DNA of 64,000 nucleotides, taken from positions 1,131,501 through 1,195,500 of the forward strand of contig NZ_CP062167.1 in NCBI RefSeq assembly GCF_014844055.1, given 5' to 3'. Shown piece after piece: positions 53,248 to 61,969 of this stretch (position 1 is the stretch's first letter; every line of letters begins with the position of its first letter). Made by a program: the position numbers and the translations under genes. This stretch comes from Aureimonas sp. OT7. Lineage in GTDB: Bacteria; Pseudomonadota; Alphaproteobacteria; Rhizobiales; Rhizobiaceae. A model generated the notes under the pieces. That model searched no databases. It was not told where the DNA came from and saw only the letters and a program-made list of their open reading frames with translations.

Positions 53248-54333
53248 ATGGCGACGAAATTCCTGGCAAGCGTCCGAAACCGCGCCGAGGCCCTGACCGC
53301 CTTGGAAAACGGCGCCGACATCATCGACGTGAAGGAACCCGATGCCGGCGCGCTGGGGGCGGCCGACCCGGAAAGCCTGGCCGACGTGCTGGCGGCGGTT
53401 GCCGGGCGCACGCCCGTTTCCGCCGTCGCCGGAACGCTGTCCATGGCGCCGGAGGCGCTCGCGGCCGCAGTCGCCGCGCGGCGGCAGGCGGACTTCGTCA
53501 AGGTGGGGCTTTCGACGCCGGACACCGCGCAACTGGATGCGGCCCTTGAAAAACTTGCAGCACATGCCGGCGCGACGCGGCTGATCGCGGTCCTGTTTGC
53601 CGACGAGGGCGTCGATCTCCGGTTGCTGGACCGCATCGCGGCAGCTGGATTTGCCGGCGTCATGCTGGATACGGCGCGCAAGGACGGTCGCCGCCTGATC
53701 GACCATGCGCCGCTTCCTACCCTGTCGGCTTTCGTGGAAGCGTCGCGCAGCCTCGACCTTTTCTGCGGGCTTGCCGGAGCACTCGAGGCTCCAGACGTGC
53801 CCCGCCTGATGCCGCTGCGCCCGGATTATCTCGGCTTTCGCGGCGCCCTGACCGACGGCAAGCGGGGAGGCGGCATCGCGGCGGCGCGGGTGGCCGACAT
53901 TGCCGCACTCGTGCATCCGCGGGCGGGCCCGGCGGCGGAAGGATCGGCGGGGGCCGGCCCGGTGGACCGGGTCTTCATCCGCGACTTCGTCCATGACATG
54001 GAGATCGGGGCCTATGGCTTCGAGCGCGGGCGGCGGCAACGCGTGCGATTTTCCATCGAGGCCGAGGTTCCGAGACGGAAGACCGGTCCGGGCGGGATGG
54101 CCGACATCTACTCCTACGACCTCATGATGGATGCCGTGCGCGGCATCGTGGCGCGCGGGCACGTCGATCTCGTGGAAACGATCGCGGAAGAACTCGCCGC
54201 CACGATCCTTATGGACAGCCGCGTGGCCGCCGTGACCGTGAAGGTCGAGAAACTCGATCTCGGACCGGAGGCGGCAGGCATAGAAATCCGGCGCGAAGCC
54301 AGCGCGGCATGCTGCGGCGCAGCATCGAATTGA
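53248..54333 (+). CDS. mfnB: MfnB-FolB fusion: (5-formylfuran-3-yl)methyl phosphate synthase with dihydroneopterin aldolase-like domain
   Basis: The 361-residue protein has two domains. Residues about 1-230 match MfnB (DUF556), the TIM-barrel enzyme that makes the furan precursor of methanofuran: ATKFLASVRNRAEALTALENG, GADIIDVKEPDAGALGAAD and FVKVGLSTPD. Residues about 245-350 resemble FolB/dihydroneopterin aldolase: RVFIRDFVHDMEIGAYGFERGRRQRV in type and LVETIAEELAATIL. The usual KP motif near the end reads KLD, so aldolase activity is uncertain. It would join the methanofuran and methanopterin pathways in one chain. First gene of the plus-strand C1 block. Confidence 0.85.
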   Translation: MATKFLASVRNRAEALTALENGADIIDVKEPDAGALGAADPESLADVLAAVAGRTPVSAVAGTLSMAPEALAAAVAARRQADFVKVGLSTPDTAQLDAALEKLAAHAGATRLIAVLFADEGVDLRLLDRIAAAGFAGVMLDTARKDGRRLIDHAPLPTLSAFVEASRSLDLFCGLAGALEAPDVPRLMPLRPDYLGFRGALTDGKRGGGIAAARVADIAALVHPRAGPAAEGSAGAGPVDRVFIRDFVHDMEIGAYGFERGRRQRVRFSIEAEVPRRKTGPGGMADIYSYDLMMDAVRGIVARGHVDLVETIAEELAATILMDSRVAAVTVKVEKLDLGPEAAGIEIRREASAACCGAASN

Positions 54334-54445
54334 TCGGCCGTCACCCTTGCCCTTCGTCGGAAAAAGGCGAAAGAGTGGCGGCCGGCCGCACGGTGCCTTC
54401 CGGGATCGCCGCGCGCCTTGCCTGAACGATCAAGGAGTCCGCAGA

Positions 54446-55096
54446 GTGAAGGACCTGCTCATCGTCAAAGTCGGAGGAAGCTCGATTTCTTCTCCCGACC
54501 TGAAACTGTGGGTCGCAAGCATGGAAAAGGCGTCCCGGCCGCTGGTCCTGGTGCCCGGAGGCGGACCCTTCGCGGATGTGGTGCGCCGGTTCCAGCCGGT
54601 GATCGGCTTTGACGACGATGCGGCCCACCACATGGCCATCCTGGCCATGGAACAGTTTGGCCGCGCCCTTGCGAGTCTTGGCGACAGGCTTGTGGCCGTC
54701 GCCTCGATGGAGGCCATCCGGCGCGAGCTGGATGCCGGCCGAATACCGGTCTGGATGCCTGCGAAGCTGGCCCTGCGTGCCGGCGAGATTCCACGCAACT
54801 GGAGCGTGACGTCCGACAGCCTGGCCGCGTGGCTGGCGGGGCAGTTCTCCGGCTGCTCGCTCTGCCTCATCAAGCAGCTCGACATGCCCGAAGGCTCGAC
54901 GCTCGACGCCATCTCGGCGGCGGGCGTGGTGGATTCCTCCTTCGTCAAGCTGCTTCAGCCGGAGACGAGCGTCTATGTAGCCGGCCCTTCGGACCTGACC
55001 CTGGCGGCCAAGCGGCTTTCAGGAGGAGGCGTCCCGGGCCGCGCCATTCGGCGCAGCACGCCGCCCGGGTCCTACGCCGTCGAAGCGGCGGAGTGA
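54446..55096 (+). CDS. Amino acid kinase-family protein, MfnE-like
   Basis: The 216-residue protein has the amino-acid kinase fold: LIVKVGGSSISSPDLKLW, VLVPGGGPFADVVRRF and WSVTSDSLAAWLA. In methanogens the related MfnE phosphorylates aminomethylfuran phosphate during methanofuran synthesis, and the position directly after mfnB supports that role here. GTG 54446 has AAGGAG 8 bp upstream. The stop overlaps the next start (GTGA). Confidence 0.8.
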   Translation: MKDLLIVKVGGSSISSPDLKLWVASMEKASRPLVLVPGGGPFADVVRRFQPVIGFDDDAAHHMAILAMEQFGRALASLGDRLVAVASMEAIRRELDAGRIPVWMPAKLALRAGEIPRNWSVTSDSLAAWLAGQFSGCSLCLIKQLDMPEGSTLDAISAAGVVDSSFVKLLQPETSVYVAGPSDLTLAAKRLSGGGVPGRAIRRSTPPGSYAVEAAE

Positions 55097-56535
55097 ACGG
55101 GGCGCCGCCGCCTGCAAGTCCGTTTACCGGCCAGCGCCTCCTGTTCCTGACCGGACGGCTGGCGCTGCCCCGGCTGGAGCGCGTCCTGGCCGAGATGGGG
55201 CCGACCGACTTCCATTTCTCCATCCGCGACATGGGCGTAAAGGTCGCCGCGCTGTTGACGGGCGATATCATCCGGCGGCGGCTGGAACTGCCGGTCGATA
55301 CCGACAGGATCGTCGTACCGGGTCGATGCCGCGCCGATCTCGAAAGCCTGGAGCGGCATTTCGGCGTCGCCGTCACCCGCGGGCCGGACGAGGTCGCGGA
55401 CCTGCCGCAGTTCCTGGGGCGAGGCCGCAAGGCGGCGGACCTATCCAGGCACGACATGCGCATATTCGCCGAGATCGTCGATGCCTCCGCCCTGTCACTG
55501 CCCGCCATCGTCGAAAGGGCGCGGGCCATGGCATTGTCCGGCGCCGATGTGATCGATCTCGGCTGCCTGCCGGATACGCCCTTTCCGCATCTGGAGGATG
55601 CGGTGCACGCGCTGAAGGCGGAAGGGCTGGCCGTCAGCGTCGACAGTGCCAACAGGGGAGAGTTGGTACGCGCGGCGCGCGCGGGCGCCGATTTCCTGTT
55701 GAGCCTGACCGAACATACGCTCGACATCGCGCAGGAAGGCGATTGCATTCCGATTCTCGTGCCGGCCGAGCCGCGCGACCTCGGATCGCTCCTGCGCGCG
55801 GTGGACGCCGCGACGGATCGCGGCCTGTCCTTCATCGCCGATCCGGTCCTCGACCCGATCCATTTCGGTTTCACCGACTCGCTGGCGCGCTATCACGCGT
55901 TGCGCGCGGCGCGGCCCCATATCGACATCATGATGGGGACCGGCAACCTGACGGAACTGACCGAGGCCGACAGCTCCGGCATCACGGCGCTGCTGCTGGG
56001 CATCGCCTCCGAGCTGTTCGTTCGTAACCTGCTCGTCGTGCATGTCAGCGCCCACACACGCCGCACCATCGAGGAACACGACATCGCCCGCCGCATCATG
56101 CATGCCGCGCGCGCCGACAACGCTCTGCCGCGCGGCTATTCCCCGGCGCTGTCGCAGGTGCACGACCTGAGGCCGGTGGCCAACAGCGCCGCCGACATTG
56201 CGGAGCAGGCCGCTGCGGTGCGCGACCGCAACTACCGTATCGAGGTGGCCGAGGACGGCATCCACCTTTTCACGCGCGGGCAGCATGCGGTGCATGGCGA
56301 TGCCTTCTCGTTCTATCCGCTGCTGGACGTGGCGGGAGACCCGGCCCACGCTTTCTATCTGGGTGCCGAACTGCAGAAGGCGGAGATCGCCTTTCGCCTC
56401 GGCAAGCGCTTCGCGCAGGACGAGCCCCTGCGGTTCGGGGTGGCGACGCCGGAAGCCGGGGACGAGGATCGCACCCGCCTCGCGGAGGCGGGCCACACGC
56501 TGAAGGCCCGGCGCGACGGGGCGGGCGAGCCATGA
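55093..56535 (+). CDS. DUF6513/dihydropteroate synthase-like C1-pathway protein
   Basis: The 480-residue protein has an N-terminal DUF6513-type region (RLLFLTGRLALPRLERVLAEMG, DFHFSIRDMGVKVAALLT). A dihydropteroate synthase-like TIM barrel (about 150-400) follows: MALSGADVIDLGCLPDTPFPHL, VSVDSANRGELVRAARAGADF, SFIADPVLDPIHFGF and DIMMGTGNLTELTEADSSG. Such proteins occur only with the methanopterin C1 genes of bacteria and archaea and are thought to take part in methanopterin synthesis; the exact step is unproven. The GTG start overlaps the kinase stop, and the gene overlaps the next by 4 bp. Confidence 0.82.
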   Translation: MNGAPPPASPFTGQRLLFLTGRLALPRLERVLAEMGPTDFHFSIRDMGVKVAALLTGDIIRRRLELPVDTDRIVVPGRCRADLESLERHFGVAVTRGPDEVADLPQFLGRGRKAADLSRHDMRIFAEIVDASALSLPAIVERARAMALSGADVIDLGCLPDTPFPHLEDAVHALKAEGLAVSVDSANRGELVRAARAGADFLLSLTEHTLDIAQEGDCIPILVPAEPRDLGSLLRAVDAATDRGLSFIADPVLDPIHFGFTDSLARYHALRAARPHIDIMMGTGNLTELTEADSSGITALLLGIASELFVRNLLVVHVSAHTRRTIEEHDIARRIMHAARADNALPRGYSPALSQVHDLRPVANSAADIAEQAAAVRDRNYRIEVAEDGIHLFTRGQHAVHGDAFSFYPLLDVAGDPAHAFYLGAELQKAEIAFRLGKRFAQDEPLRFGVATPEAGDEDRTRLAEAGHTLKARRDGAGEP

Positions 56536-57113
56536 TCCGGGAAACGATCCTGACCAGCGTGTCGGCAGCGGGCCGCGTTCATATCGCCCCGCTGGGCATC
56601 ATCGCGGCGGGCGAGGATGAGGCTGGGCAATGGATCGTCGCGCCGTTCCGCCCGTCGACGACGCTCGCGAACATCGAGGAGACGGGCTTCGCCGTCGCCA
56701 ATTATACCGACGACGTGCTGATCTTCGCCGGCTGCCTGACCGGTCGGAAAGACTGGCCGCTGGTGCCGCTGGACAATTGCCCCGTGCCGCGCCTTGCCGC
56801 GGCGCTGGCCCATGACGTGCTGCGGGTCGAGCATGTGGAAGAGGATGCGGTACGACCGAGATACCATTGCCGGGTCGTCGCATCCGCCGCGCATGCGCCC
56901 TTCACCGGCATGAACCGGGCACGTGCCGCGGTGCTGGAACTGGCCATCCTGGCCAGCCGCCTGTCGATGCTGCCGCGCCGGAAAGTAGAGGATGAGATCG
57001 CCTACCTGCAGATCGCGGTGGACAAGACCGCCGGTCCGCGCGAAAGGCAGGCTTGGGACTGGCTGATGGACAAGGTTGCGGCATTCTACCGCGACGAGCG
57101 CGCCGGAACCTGA
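56532..57113 (+). CDS. DUF447-family flavin-binding-like protein
   Basis: The 193-residue protein has the split-barrel DUF447 signature: RVHIAPLGIIAAGEDEAGQW, PFRPSTTLANIEETGFAVANYTDD, RPRYHCRVV and FTGMNRARAAVLELAI. The family is restricted mostly to methanogens and methanopterin-using bacteria and may bind FMN; no reaction is known. ATG 56532 overlaps the preceding stop (ATGA). Confidence 0.83.
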   Translation: MIRETILTSVSAAGRVHIAPLGIIAAGEDEAGQWIVAPFRPSTTLANIEETGFAVANYTDDVLIFAGCLTGRKDWPLVPLDNCPVPRLAAALAHDVLRVEHVEEDAVRPRYHCRVVASAAHAPFTGMNRARAAVLELAILASRLSMLPRRKVEDEIAYLQIAVDKTAGPRERQAWDWLMDKVAAFYRDERAGT

Positions 57114-57139
57114 TCGGGGCAGGGGCGGCATGAGGGGCT

Positions 57140-58465
57140 ATGATGAGCGATAAAGGCGGTTACTTCCCGCGCTGGACGTTGAAGACCGAAGGGCGGATCC
57201 TGCCCGACGAGCGACTGCCGGCCGGCCAGACGGTCGTGCTGGGGCTCCAGCACGTCGTGGCCATGTTCGGCTCCACCGTCCTTGCGCCGATCCTCATGGG
57301 TTTCGACCCCAATGTGTCGATCCTGTTTTCCGGCATCTCCACGCTGATCTTCTTCATCGCCGTCGGCGGGCGCGTGCCGAGCTATCTGGGCTCCTCCTTC
57401 GCCTTCATCGGACCGGTCCTCGTGGCCACCGGCGCGATGGCCGGCGCACCCAACCCCAATATCGCCCTGGCGCTGGGCGGCATCATCGTCGCCGGCGCGA
57501 TCTACGCGCTAATCGGCCTTGTCGTGATGGCGGCAGGACATCGCTGGATCGAGCGCCTGATGCCTCCGGTGCTGACGGGCGCGATCGTGGCCGCCATCGG
57601 CCTCGTGCTCGCACCCATCGCCATCGCAAGCGCATCGGGCATATCGCCGGCCAGCCCGGATGGCGACCAGCTGTCGCGCTGGGTGGCCATCGCCACGGTT
57701 GCCGCCGTCGGGCTTGTGGCCGTGTATGCGCCCGGCATGGCGCGGCGGCTGCCGATCCTGATCGGCGGGGCAGCCGCGTATATCCTCTATCTCGTCCTTG
57801 CCAATGGCATGGGCCTCGGCGCGCCGGTGGATTTTTCCGGCGTCGCGGCGGCGGCGTGGTTCGGGCTGCCGCGCTTTACGGCACCCGTCTTCTCGGCGTC
57901 GGCCGTCACGCTCATTGCCCCGGTCGTCATCATTCTGGTGGCCGAGAACCTCGGACACATCAAGGCCATCGGCGCGATGACCGGCCGCAACCTCGATCCC
58001 TATCTCGGCCGCGCCTTCATCGGCGACGGCATCGCGACGATGGTGTCGGGTTCGTTCGGCGGAACCGGCATGACGACCTATGCCGAGAACATGGGCGTCA
58101 TGGCCGTCACGCGCATCTTCTCGACGCTCCTGTTCCTGGTGGCCGCTGCCATCGCCGTCCTGCTCGGCTTCTCGCCGAAATTCGGCGCGCTCATCCAGAC
58201 CATCCCCGGGCCGGTGCTTGGCGGATTGTCCGTCGTCGTCTTCGGCCTCATCGCCGCGACGGCCGGCCGCATCTGGGTGGAGAACAAGGTGGACTTCGCC
58301 GATCCGCGCAACCTGATCACGGTGGGGGTGGCGCTCGTTCTGGGCGCCGGCAATTTCAAGCTGGATGTCGCCGGCTTTACGCTGGACGGCATCGGCACCG
58401 CCACCATCGGCGCCATCGTCCTCTACCATGCGCTGGGATGGGGCCGCGCGCCGCGCGGCGAATGA
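57140..58465 (+). CDS. NCS2 nucleobase:cation symporter
   Basis: The 441-residue polytopic protein (about 12-14 hydrophobic segments) has LGLQHVVAMFGSTVLAPIL near the start and AENLGHIKAIGAMTGRNLDP, MVSGSFGGTGMTTYAENMGVM of the UraA/UapA family. It probably imports uracil or a purine. It is an unexpected member of a cofactor-synthesis block; supply of GTP-derived pterin precursors is one speculative link. ATG 57140 is immediately followed by a second ATG. Confidence 0.88.
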   Translation: MMSDKGGYFPRWTLKTEGRILPDERLPAGQTVVLGLQHVVAMFGSTVLAPILMGFDPNVSILFSGISTLIFFIAVGGRVPSYLGSSFAFIGPVLVATGAMAGAPNPNIALALGGIIVAGAIYALIGLVVMAAGHRWIERLMPPVLTGAIVAAIGLVLAPIAIASASGISPASPDGDQLSRWVAIATVAAVGLVAVYAPGMARRLPILIGGAAAYILYLVLANGMGLGAPVDFSGVAAAAWFGLPRFTAPVFSASAVTLIAPVVIILVAENLGHIKAIGAMTGRNLDPYLGRAFIGDGIATMVSGSFGGTGMTTYAENMGVMAVTRIFSTLLFLVAAAIAVLLGFSPKFGALIQTIPGPVLGGLSVVVFGLIAATAGRIWVENKVDFADPRNLITVGVALVLGAGNFKLDVAGFTLDGIGTATIGAIVLYHALGWGRAPRGE

Positions 58466-58486
58466 GGCCATAGCGCACGGTACCGT

Positions 58487-58509
58487 CGGACGGCTCTGAA
58501 AGCCGTCCG
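58487..58509. terminator. Bidirectional hairpin between convergent genes
   Basis: CGGACGGCT pairs perfectly with AGCCGTCCG around a 5-base loop, midway between the convergent permease and TIGR03123-type genes. There is no T run on either side, so termination strength is uncertain. Confidence 0.55.
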
Positions 58510-58536
58510 CTAACGGCCGGGCGCCTTACCTTACGG

Positions 58537-59571
58537 TCAGGCTTGCCGGCCCCCGCAGGCAAGGGCAACGGCCGGTGCGGCACGGCTGGCCGCCTCGCGC
58601 AGGCCGGGCCGGCAGTCCGCCAGATCGGCAAACTCTATGACGCCCCGGTCCAGGCGCTGCGCAAGCCGGCGCAACAGCGGACGGCCCGTACCGGCGATGA
58701 CCAGCGGGGCGTCCGGCGCCAGATCCCCCCGCGACAGGACAAGCGACAGGGCGTCGTGGACGAGCCGCAACTGTGCTTCCGTGAGGGCCTGTGCAACGCC
58801 GCGCCAGTCCTCGTCGCTGCCGTCGGCCGCATCCGCGCCCAGCATGCGGGCCAGACGGGCCCGCGAATGGGCCGGCGTCTTGTCCCGGCCGTCGGCCGTG
58901 GGCATCTGGTCGTCCTCCTCGTCCAGATGGCCGGCCAACCGCGCCGCATCCGCCATGGTTGCGAAATGCTCGGCCATCAGCGGCGCCATCCGGCCCTGGA
59001 AGGGAACCGCGCGCGCCACCGCCATCAGGCTGGTGCGCGTGAAGCCCTGGTAGACGAGTTCTCCGCAGGCCAGCCGCTCGCTGTCCGTGTAGCCGGCATT
59101 GCGTACCGCCCGGCCGGCGATTGGAACGATATCCGTGGTCGTCGACCCCATGTCCAGGAAAAGCGCGGTTTCGACCGTATGGGCAACGAAGGCGGCGCTG
59201 GCATGCCAGTTGGCCGAGCCCACCAGCCCCGGGTGCCGGGCGGCGTCGGCCGCCGACAGCAACCCGCGCGGGCCGGCATGAACGAGCAGTTCTTCGCCCA
59301 GCCGGGCGGCCAGCCGCTGGCACAGGAGCCGCACCCCGCTGGCCCTGTCCTGAAAGATGTCGGCCAATTCGCCCGTCATCGTCAGGTGGTGGCGCTGGAC
59401 GGCGCCTGTCGCGGCAAGGATGCGGTCGAGTGCCGAATCGAGGTGTTCCAGCCCCCGCCACAACGGGGAGGGCTCCTGCCAGACGCCGACGAGCCGCCCG
59501 TTTTCGAAGAGCGCGGCCTTCAGATGGGCCCCGCCCACATCCCAGCCGAGCCGCCGTTCCATGCCGGTCAT
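58537..59571 (-). CDS. H4MPT-linked C1-transfer pathway protein (ASKHA fold, TIGR03123-like)
   Basis: The 344-residue protein starts with the phosphate-binding motif LGWDVGGAHLKAALFENGRL and has FLDMGSTTTDIVPI, both typical of the sugar-kinase/hydantoinase fold, plus a C-terminal VIAGTGRPLLRRLAQRL. It belongs to the uncharacterised family confined to methanopterin users. A kinase or ATP-dependent role in cofactor synthesis is likely but unproven. ATGs at 59571 and 59562 are both possible. It is divergent from the HisA-like gene. Confidence 0.86.
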   Translation of the reverse strand: MTGMERRLGWDVGGAHLKAALFENGRLVGVWQEPSPLWRGLEHLDSALDRILAATGAVQRHHLTMTGELADIFQDRASGVRLLCQRLAARLGEELLVHAGPRGLLSAADAARHPGLVGSANWHASAAFVAHTVETALFLDMGSTTTDIVPIAGRAVRNAGYTDSERLACGELVYQGFTRTSLMAVARAVPFQGRMAPLMAEHFATMADAARLAGHLDEEDDQMPTADGRDKTPAHSRARLARMLGADAADGSDEDWRGVAQALTEAQLRLVHDALSLVLSRGDLAPDAPLVIAGTGRPLLRRLAQRLDRGVIEFADLADCRPGLREAASRAAPAVALACGGRQA

Positions 59572-59645
59572 TGCCTTTGCGTACCTGCGCCTGTTTGCGA
59601 CAAGGTCCGAAAGGACCGTAAAATGGCATGAAAGGAAAGAGGCGA

Positions 59646-60308
59646 ATGCGGATCGTTCCGGTTCTGGACCTGATGGGCGGCGTCGTCGTGCATGGGCGCG
59701 GCGGGCGGCGCGAAGCCTATGCGCCGATCCGCACGCCGCTCGGCTGCGCCGACGATGCGCCCGACCTCGCCGCCGGGCTGGTGCGCGCAGCCGGTGCGGA
59801 CACGCTCTACGTCGCCGACCTCGATGCGATCATGGGCGGCGCGTTGCAGCGGGATCTTCTGGCGCGCATCGGCATGCGCGTGCCGGGCGTGGACATCTGG
59901 GTGGATGGTGGCTTCGGCGCGCCCGGGCACGCGGCCCGGCTGCCGGACGGCATGCGCCCGGTCTTCGGCACGGAAAGCTTGGCCCCGGCCGCGGTGGAAC
60001 TGCCATCGGAGGCGGTGCTGTCGCTGGATTTCTCCGCCGTGGGTTTCCTTGGAGGGCCCTCCTGGCTGACCGCCTGCCGCTCCTGGCCGACGCGCGTCAT
60101 CTGCATGACGATGGCCGCGGTGGGCAGCGGCGCGGGACCGCAGATCGACACCATACGGGCGGTCCTGGACCGTGCGGAGGGACGGGACGTATATGCCGCC
60201 GGCGGCGTCCGCCATGCCGACGATCTCGAGACGCTGGCAAGGCAGGGATGCGCCGGGGCCCTGGTGGCCACGGCGCTTCACGATGGGCGGATCGGCGCCC
60301 TCTACTGA
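59646..60308 (+). CDS. HisA/HisF-like TIM-barrel protein of the C1 block
   Basis: This 220-residue barrel resembles HisA: MRIVPVLDLMGGVVVHGRGGRRE, VAAGLVRAAGADTLYVADLD in type, VDIWVDGGFG and DVYAAGGVRHADDLETLARQG. It is shorter than true HisA and lies far from any histidine genes, so it is the HisA-related protein that accompanies methanopterin genes, with unknown substrate. ATG 59646 is preferred (AGGAAAGAGG upstream); an ATG at 59628 precedes that site. Confidence 0.82.
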   Translation: MRIVPVLDLMGGVVVHGRGGRREAYAPIRTPLGCADDAPDLAAGLVRAAGADTLYVADLDAIMGGALQRDLLARIGMRVPGVDIWVDGGFGAPGHAARLPDGMRPVFGTESLAPAAVELPSEAVLSLDFSAVGFLGGPSWLTACRSWPTRVICMTMAAVGSGAGPQIDTIRAVLDRAEGRDVYAAGGVRHADDLETLARQGCAGALVATALHDGRIGALY

Positions 60309-60385
60309 AACCCGAATATGGCGGCCAATCGCCGAAGAAGGCCTGCTTTCATCGCCGGTTCGTCTTCCTCGGGATGGTCTCGTGT

Positions 60386-60901
60386 CTAGGCGCCCGCTCC
60401 GGCGAAGGGGTGGTGCGCGGCGCCCTTCTGCGCCACCACTTCGGCGGCCGTCGGCTTGCCGTTGACGGCGCGCTCGATGGATTCCAGCGTGGCGCGATAG
60501 TTGTAATCCCGGATCTTGGCGTCGTCCTCGGCTTCCCAGTGGATGAAGACGCCGACGCAGATGAAGATGTCGTCGGCCTCGTCCTGCGGGATGATCCCCT
60601 TTTCGACGGCGTCGGCAACGGCGCGCGCCACGGCGGTCTGCGCCGGACCGAACATCTGCACGGCCTGCTTGGCGCCCTTGATCGTCACCTTGTTGAACAT
60701 GACCGTGTTGGGCTTGGTCACGAGATTGGGCGCGATGACGGCGAGCAGCGAGGTGAAGCCGTCCTTGTTGTTGGTCAGCGCGTTGCAGAAGGCGCTTTCG
60801 GCGGCCGAGCCGCGCGGCCCCATGATGAGGTCGATATGCGCGACTTCGTTGCCCTCGCCGACAAGCGACTCGCCGACCAGAACCTTATTGATCTTCGCCA
60901 T
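60386..60901 (-). CDS. fae: Formaldehyde-activating enzyme
   Basis: Fae condenses formaldehyde with tetrahydromethanopterin to methylene-H4MPT. The 171-residue protein covers the family end to end: [20 protein letters not shown] with the catalytic His, [54 protein letters not shown] and [15 protein letters not shown] 60901 follows GGGAGAG. It is the last gene of the minus-strand mch operon, but its 228-base leader suggests its own promoter. Confidence 0.97.
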   Translation of the reverse strand: MAKINKVLVGESLVGEGNEVAHIDLIMGPRGSAAESAFCNALTNNKDGFTSLLAVIAPNLVTKPNTVMFNKVTIKGAKQAVQMFGPAQTAVARAVADAVEKGIIPQDEADDIFICVGVFIHWEAEDDAKIRDYNYRATLESIERAVNGKPTAAEVVAQKGAAHHPFAGAGA

Positions 60902-61129
60902 GGTCAATGTCTCTCCCTGGTTGTTCACGATCCGGCTGGTGCCGGCGCGATGCCGGACCCCCGTCGGAACAGTCGTGCGGAATGGAAAGACGCCCCTCGC
61001 GGCGCACGAATTTCCCCCCGCAAACCCGACCCTCCTCCGGGTTGGTCCTGACTGCCCTTGTTCTCAACGTCCGTGGGGGACCGGTTAGCCAGACAGTTGG
61101 CAAGAGACTGACCTCCAGTTGCGGCCTCG
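60902..61129 (-). promoter_or_regulatory. fae leader/promoter region
   Basis: This 228-base gap upstream of fae has no gene. A small AACCCG/CGGGTT stem (61023-61043) and GC-rich pyrimidine runs are visible. A strong promoter is expected because Fae is usually abundant, but I could not place a convincing -35/-10 pair. Confidence 0.4.
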
Positions 61130-61969
61130 TCAATCCTTTCCATGGCTCCAAGGCCGTGTTCCGCATGGCGTCGACGCTTTTTCGTCCAGCGCGGCGGCAA
61201 ACAGCGACGCAACCGTCATGTCCGCGCTGGTGCCGGGGTTCAACCCCTCGGCCTTCAGCACGCGATCGAAGGTCGCCAACGCCTCCTGCGGGGCGCCGGC
61301 CAGGGCGCGAAAGCGATACATCAGGTCGGTCGCCGTTGCATGGCCGAACTTGCGGGCGACATGGCTGTCGGGTGCCGCCGTGGCGAAGGCCAGGAAGACG
61401 TCCTGTGCCGCCCTTTCCATGGGGCGGCCCGCCGCGAGCGGAACGCCGATATCGAAGATGTCCGCAAAGCCGTTCGCATATTGGCGCGCGATGAGGTCAC
61501 GGTCGGCGGCAAGGCGCATCGCCGCGCGCAGGCCGATGTGCGGCTGTTGGCGGACGTCCGCCTCGGGCGCCGTGCCGAGCCCGCCGGGAGCGGCCAGCGC
61601 GATGGCGCGGAACGTGTCTTCGGCATCCTGCGGGCTCATATCGGCAAGCACCGTTTGAAGTTGCGTGCGCAGCGGCCCTTCCGTCCGCTCGGCCGCCTTC
61701 GCCAGTGGGGCGCAGAGCAGCAGGATGCCGAGATTGGTGTTCTGGCCCACAGCCTTGCGCGTGGCCGAGACCGCCCGAAGGACACGCGCGCCGACGCCGG
61801 CGCCCCGAGCGCAGAGAAACGGCGCCGATATATCGGCGCTCGTCTCGAAATCCTCGACCGTCATGCCGTGGCCGGCTTCGAAGCGATGCACGTTGCCCGG
61901 CTTCAGCGCTTCCAGTTCGGCGCGGCATGCCATTATGAACAGGGCCGCGATCTCGTCCGCGCTTTTCAC
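61130..61969 (-). CDS. CitG/MdcB-like (triphosphoribosyl-dephospho-CoA synthase family) protein of the C1 block
   Basis: The 279-residue protein has ALKPGNVHRFEAGHGMTVEDFETSADISAPFL, split here as KPGNVHRF and HGMTVEDFETSA, plus GQNTNLGILLLCAPLAKAAE and GLNPGTSADMTVASLFAAAL. These match the CitG/MdcB phosphoribosyl-transfer family. No citrate lyase or malonate decarboxylase genes are near, and such proteins regularly accompany mch and fae, so a role in methanopterin or methanofuran synthesis is inferred. GTG 61969 overlaps the preceding stop (GTGA). Confidence 0.82.
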   Translation of the reverse strand: MKSADEIAALFIMACRAELEALKPGNVHRFEAGHGMTVEDFETSADISAPFLCARGAGVGARVLRAVSATRKAVGQNTNLGILLLCAPLAKAAERTEGPLRTQLQTVLADMSPQDAEDTFRAIALAAPGGLGTAPEADVRQQPHIGLRAAMRLAADRDLIARQYANGFADIFDIGVPLAAGRPMERAAQDVFLAFATAAPDSHVARKFGHATATDLMYRFRALAGAPQEALATFDRVLKAEGLNPGTSADMTVASLFAAALDEKASTPCGTRPWSHGKD

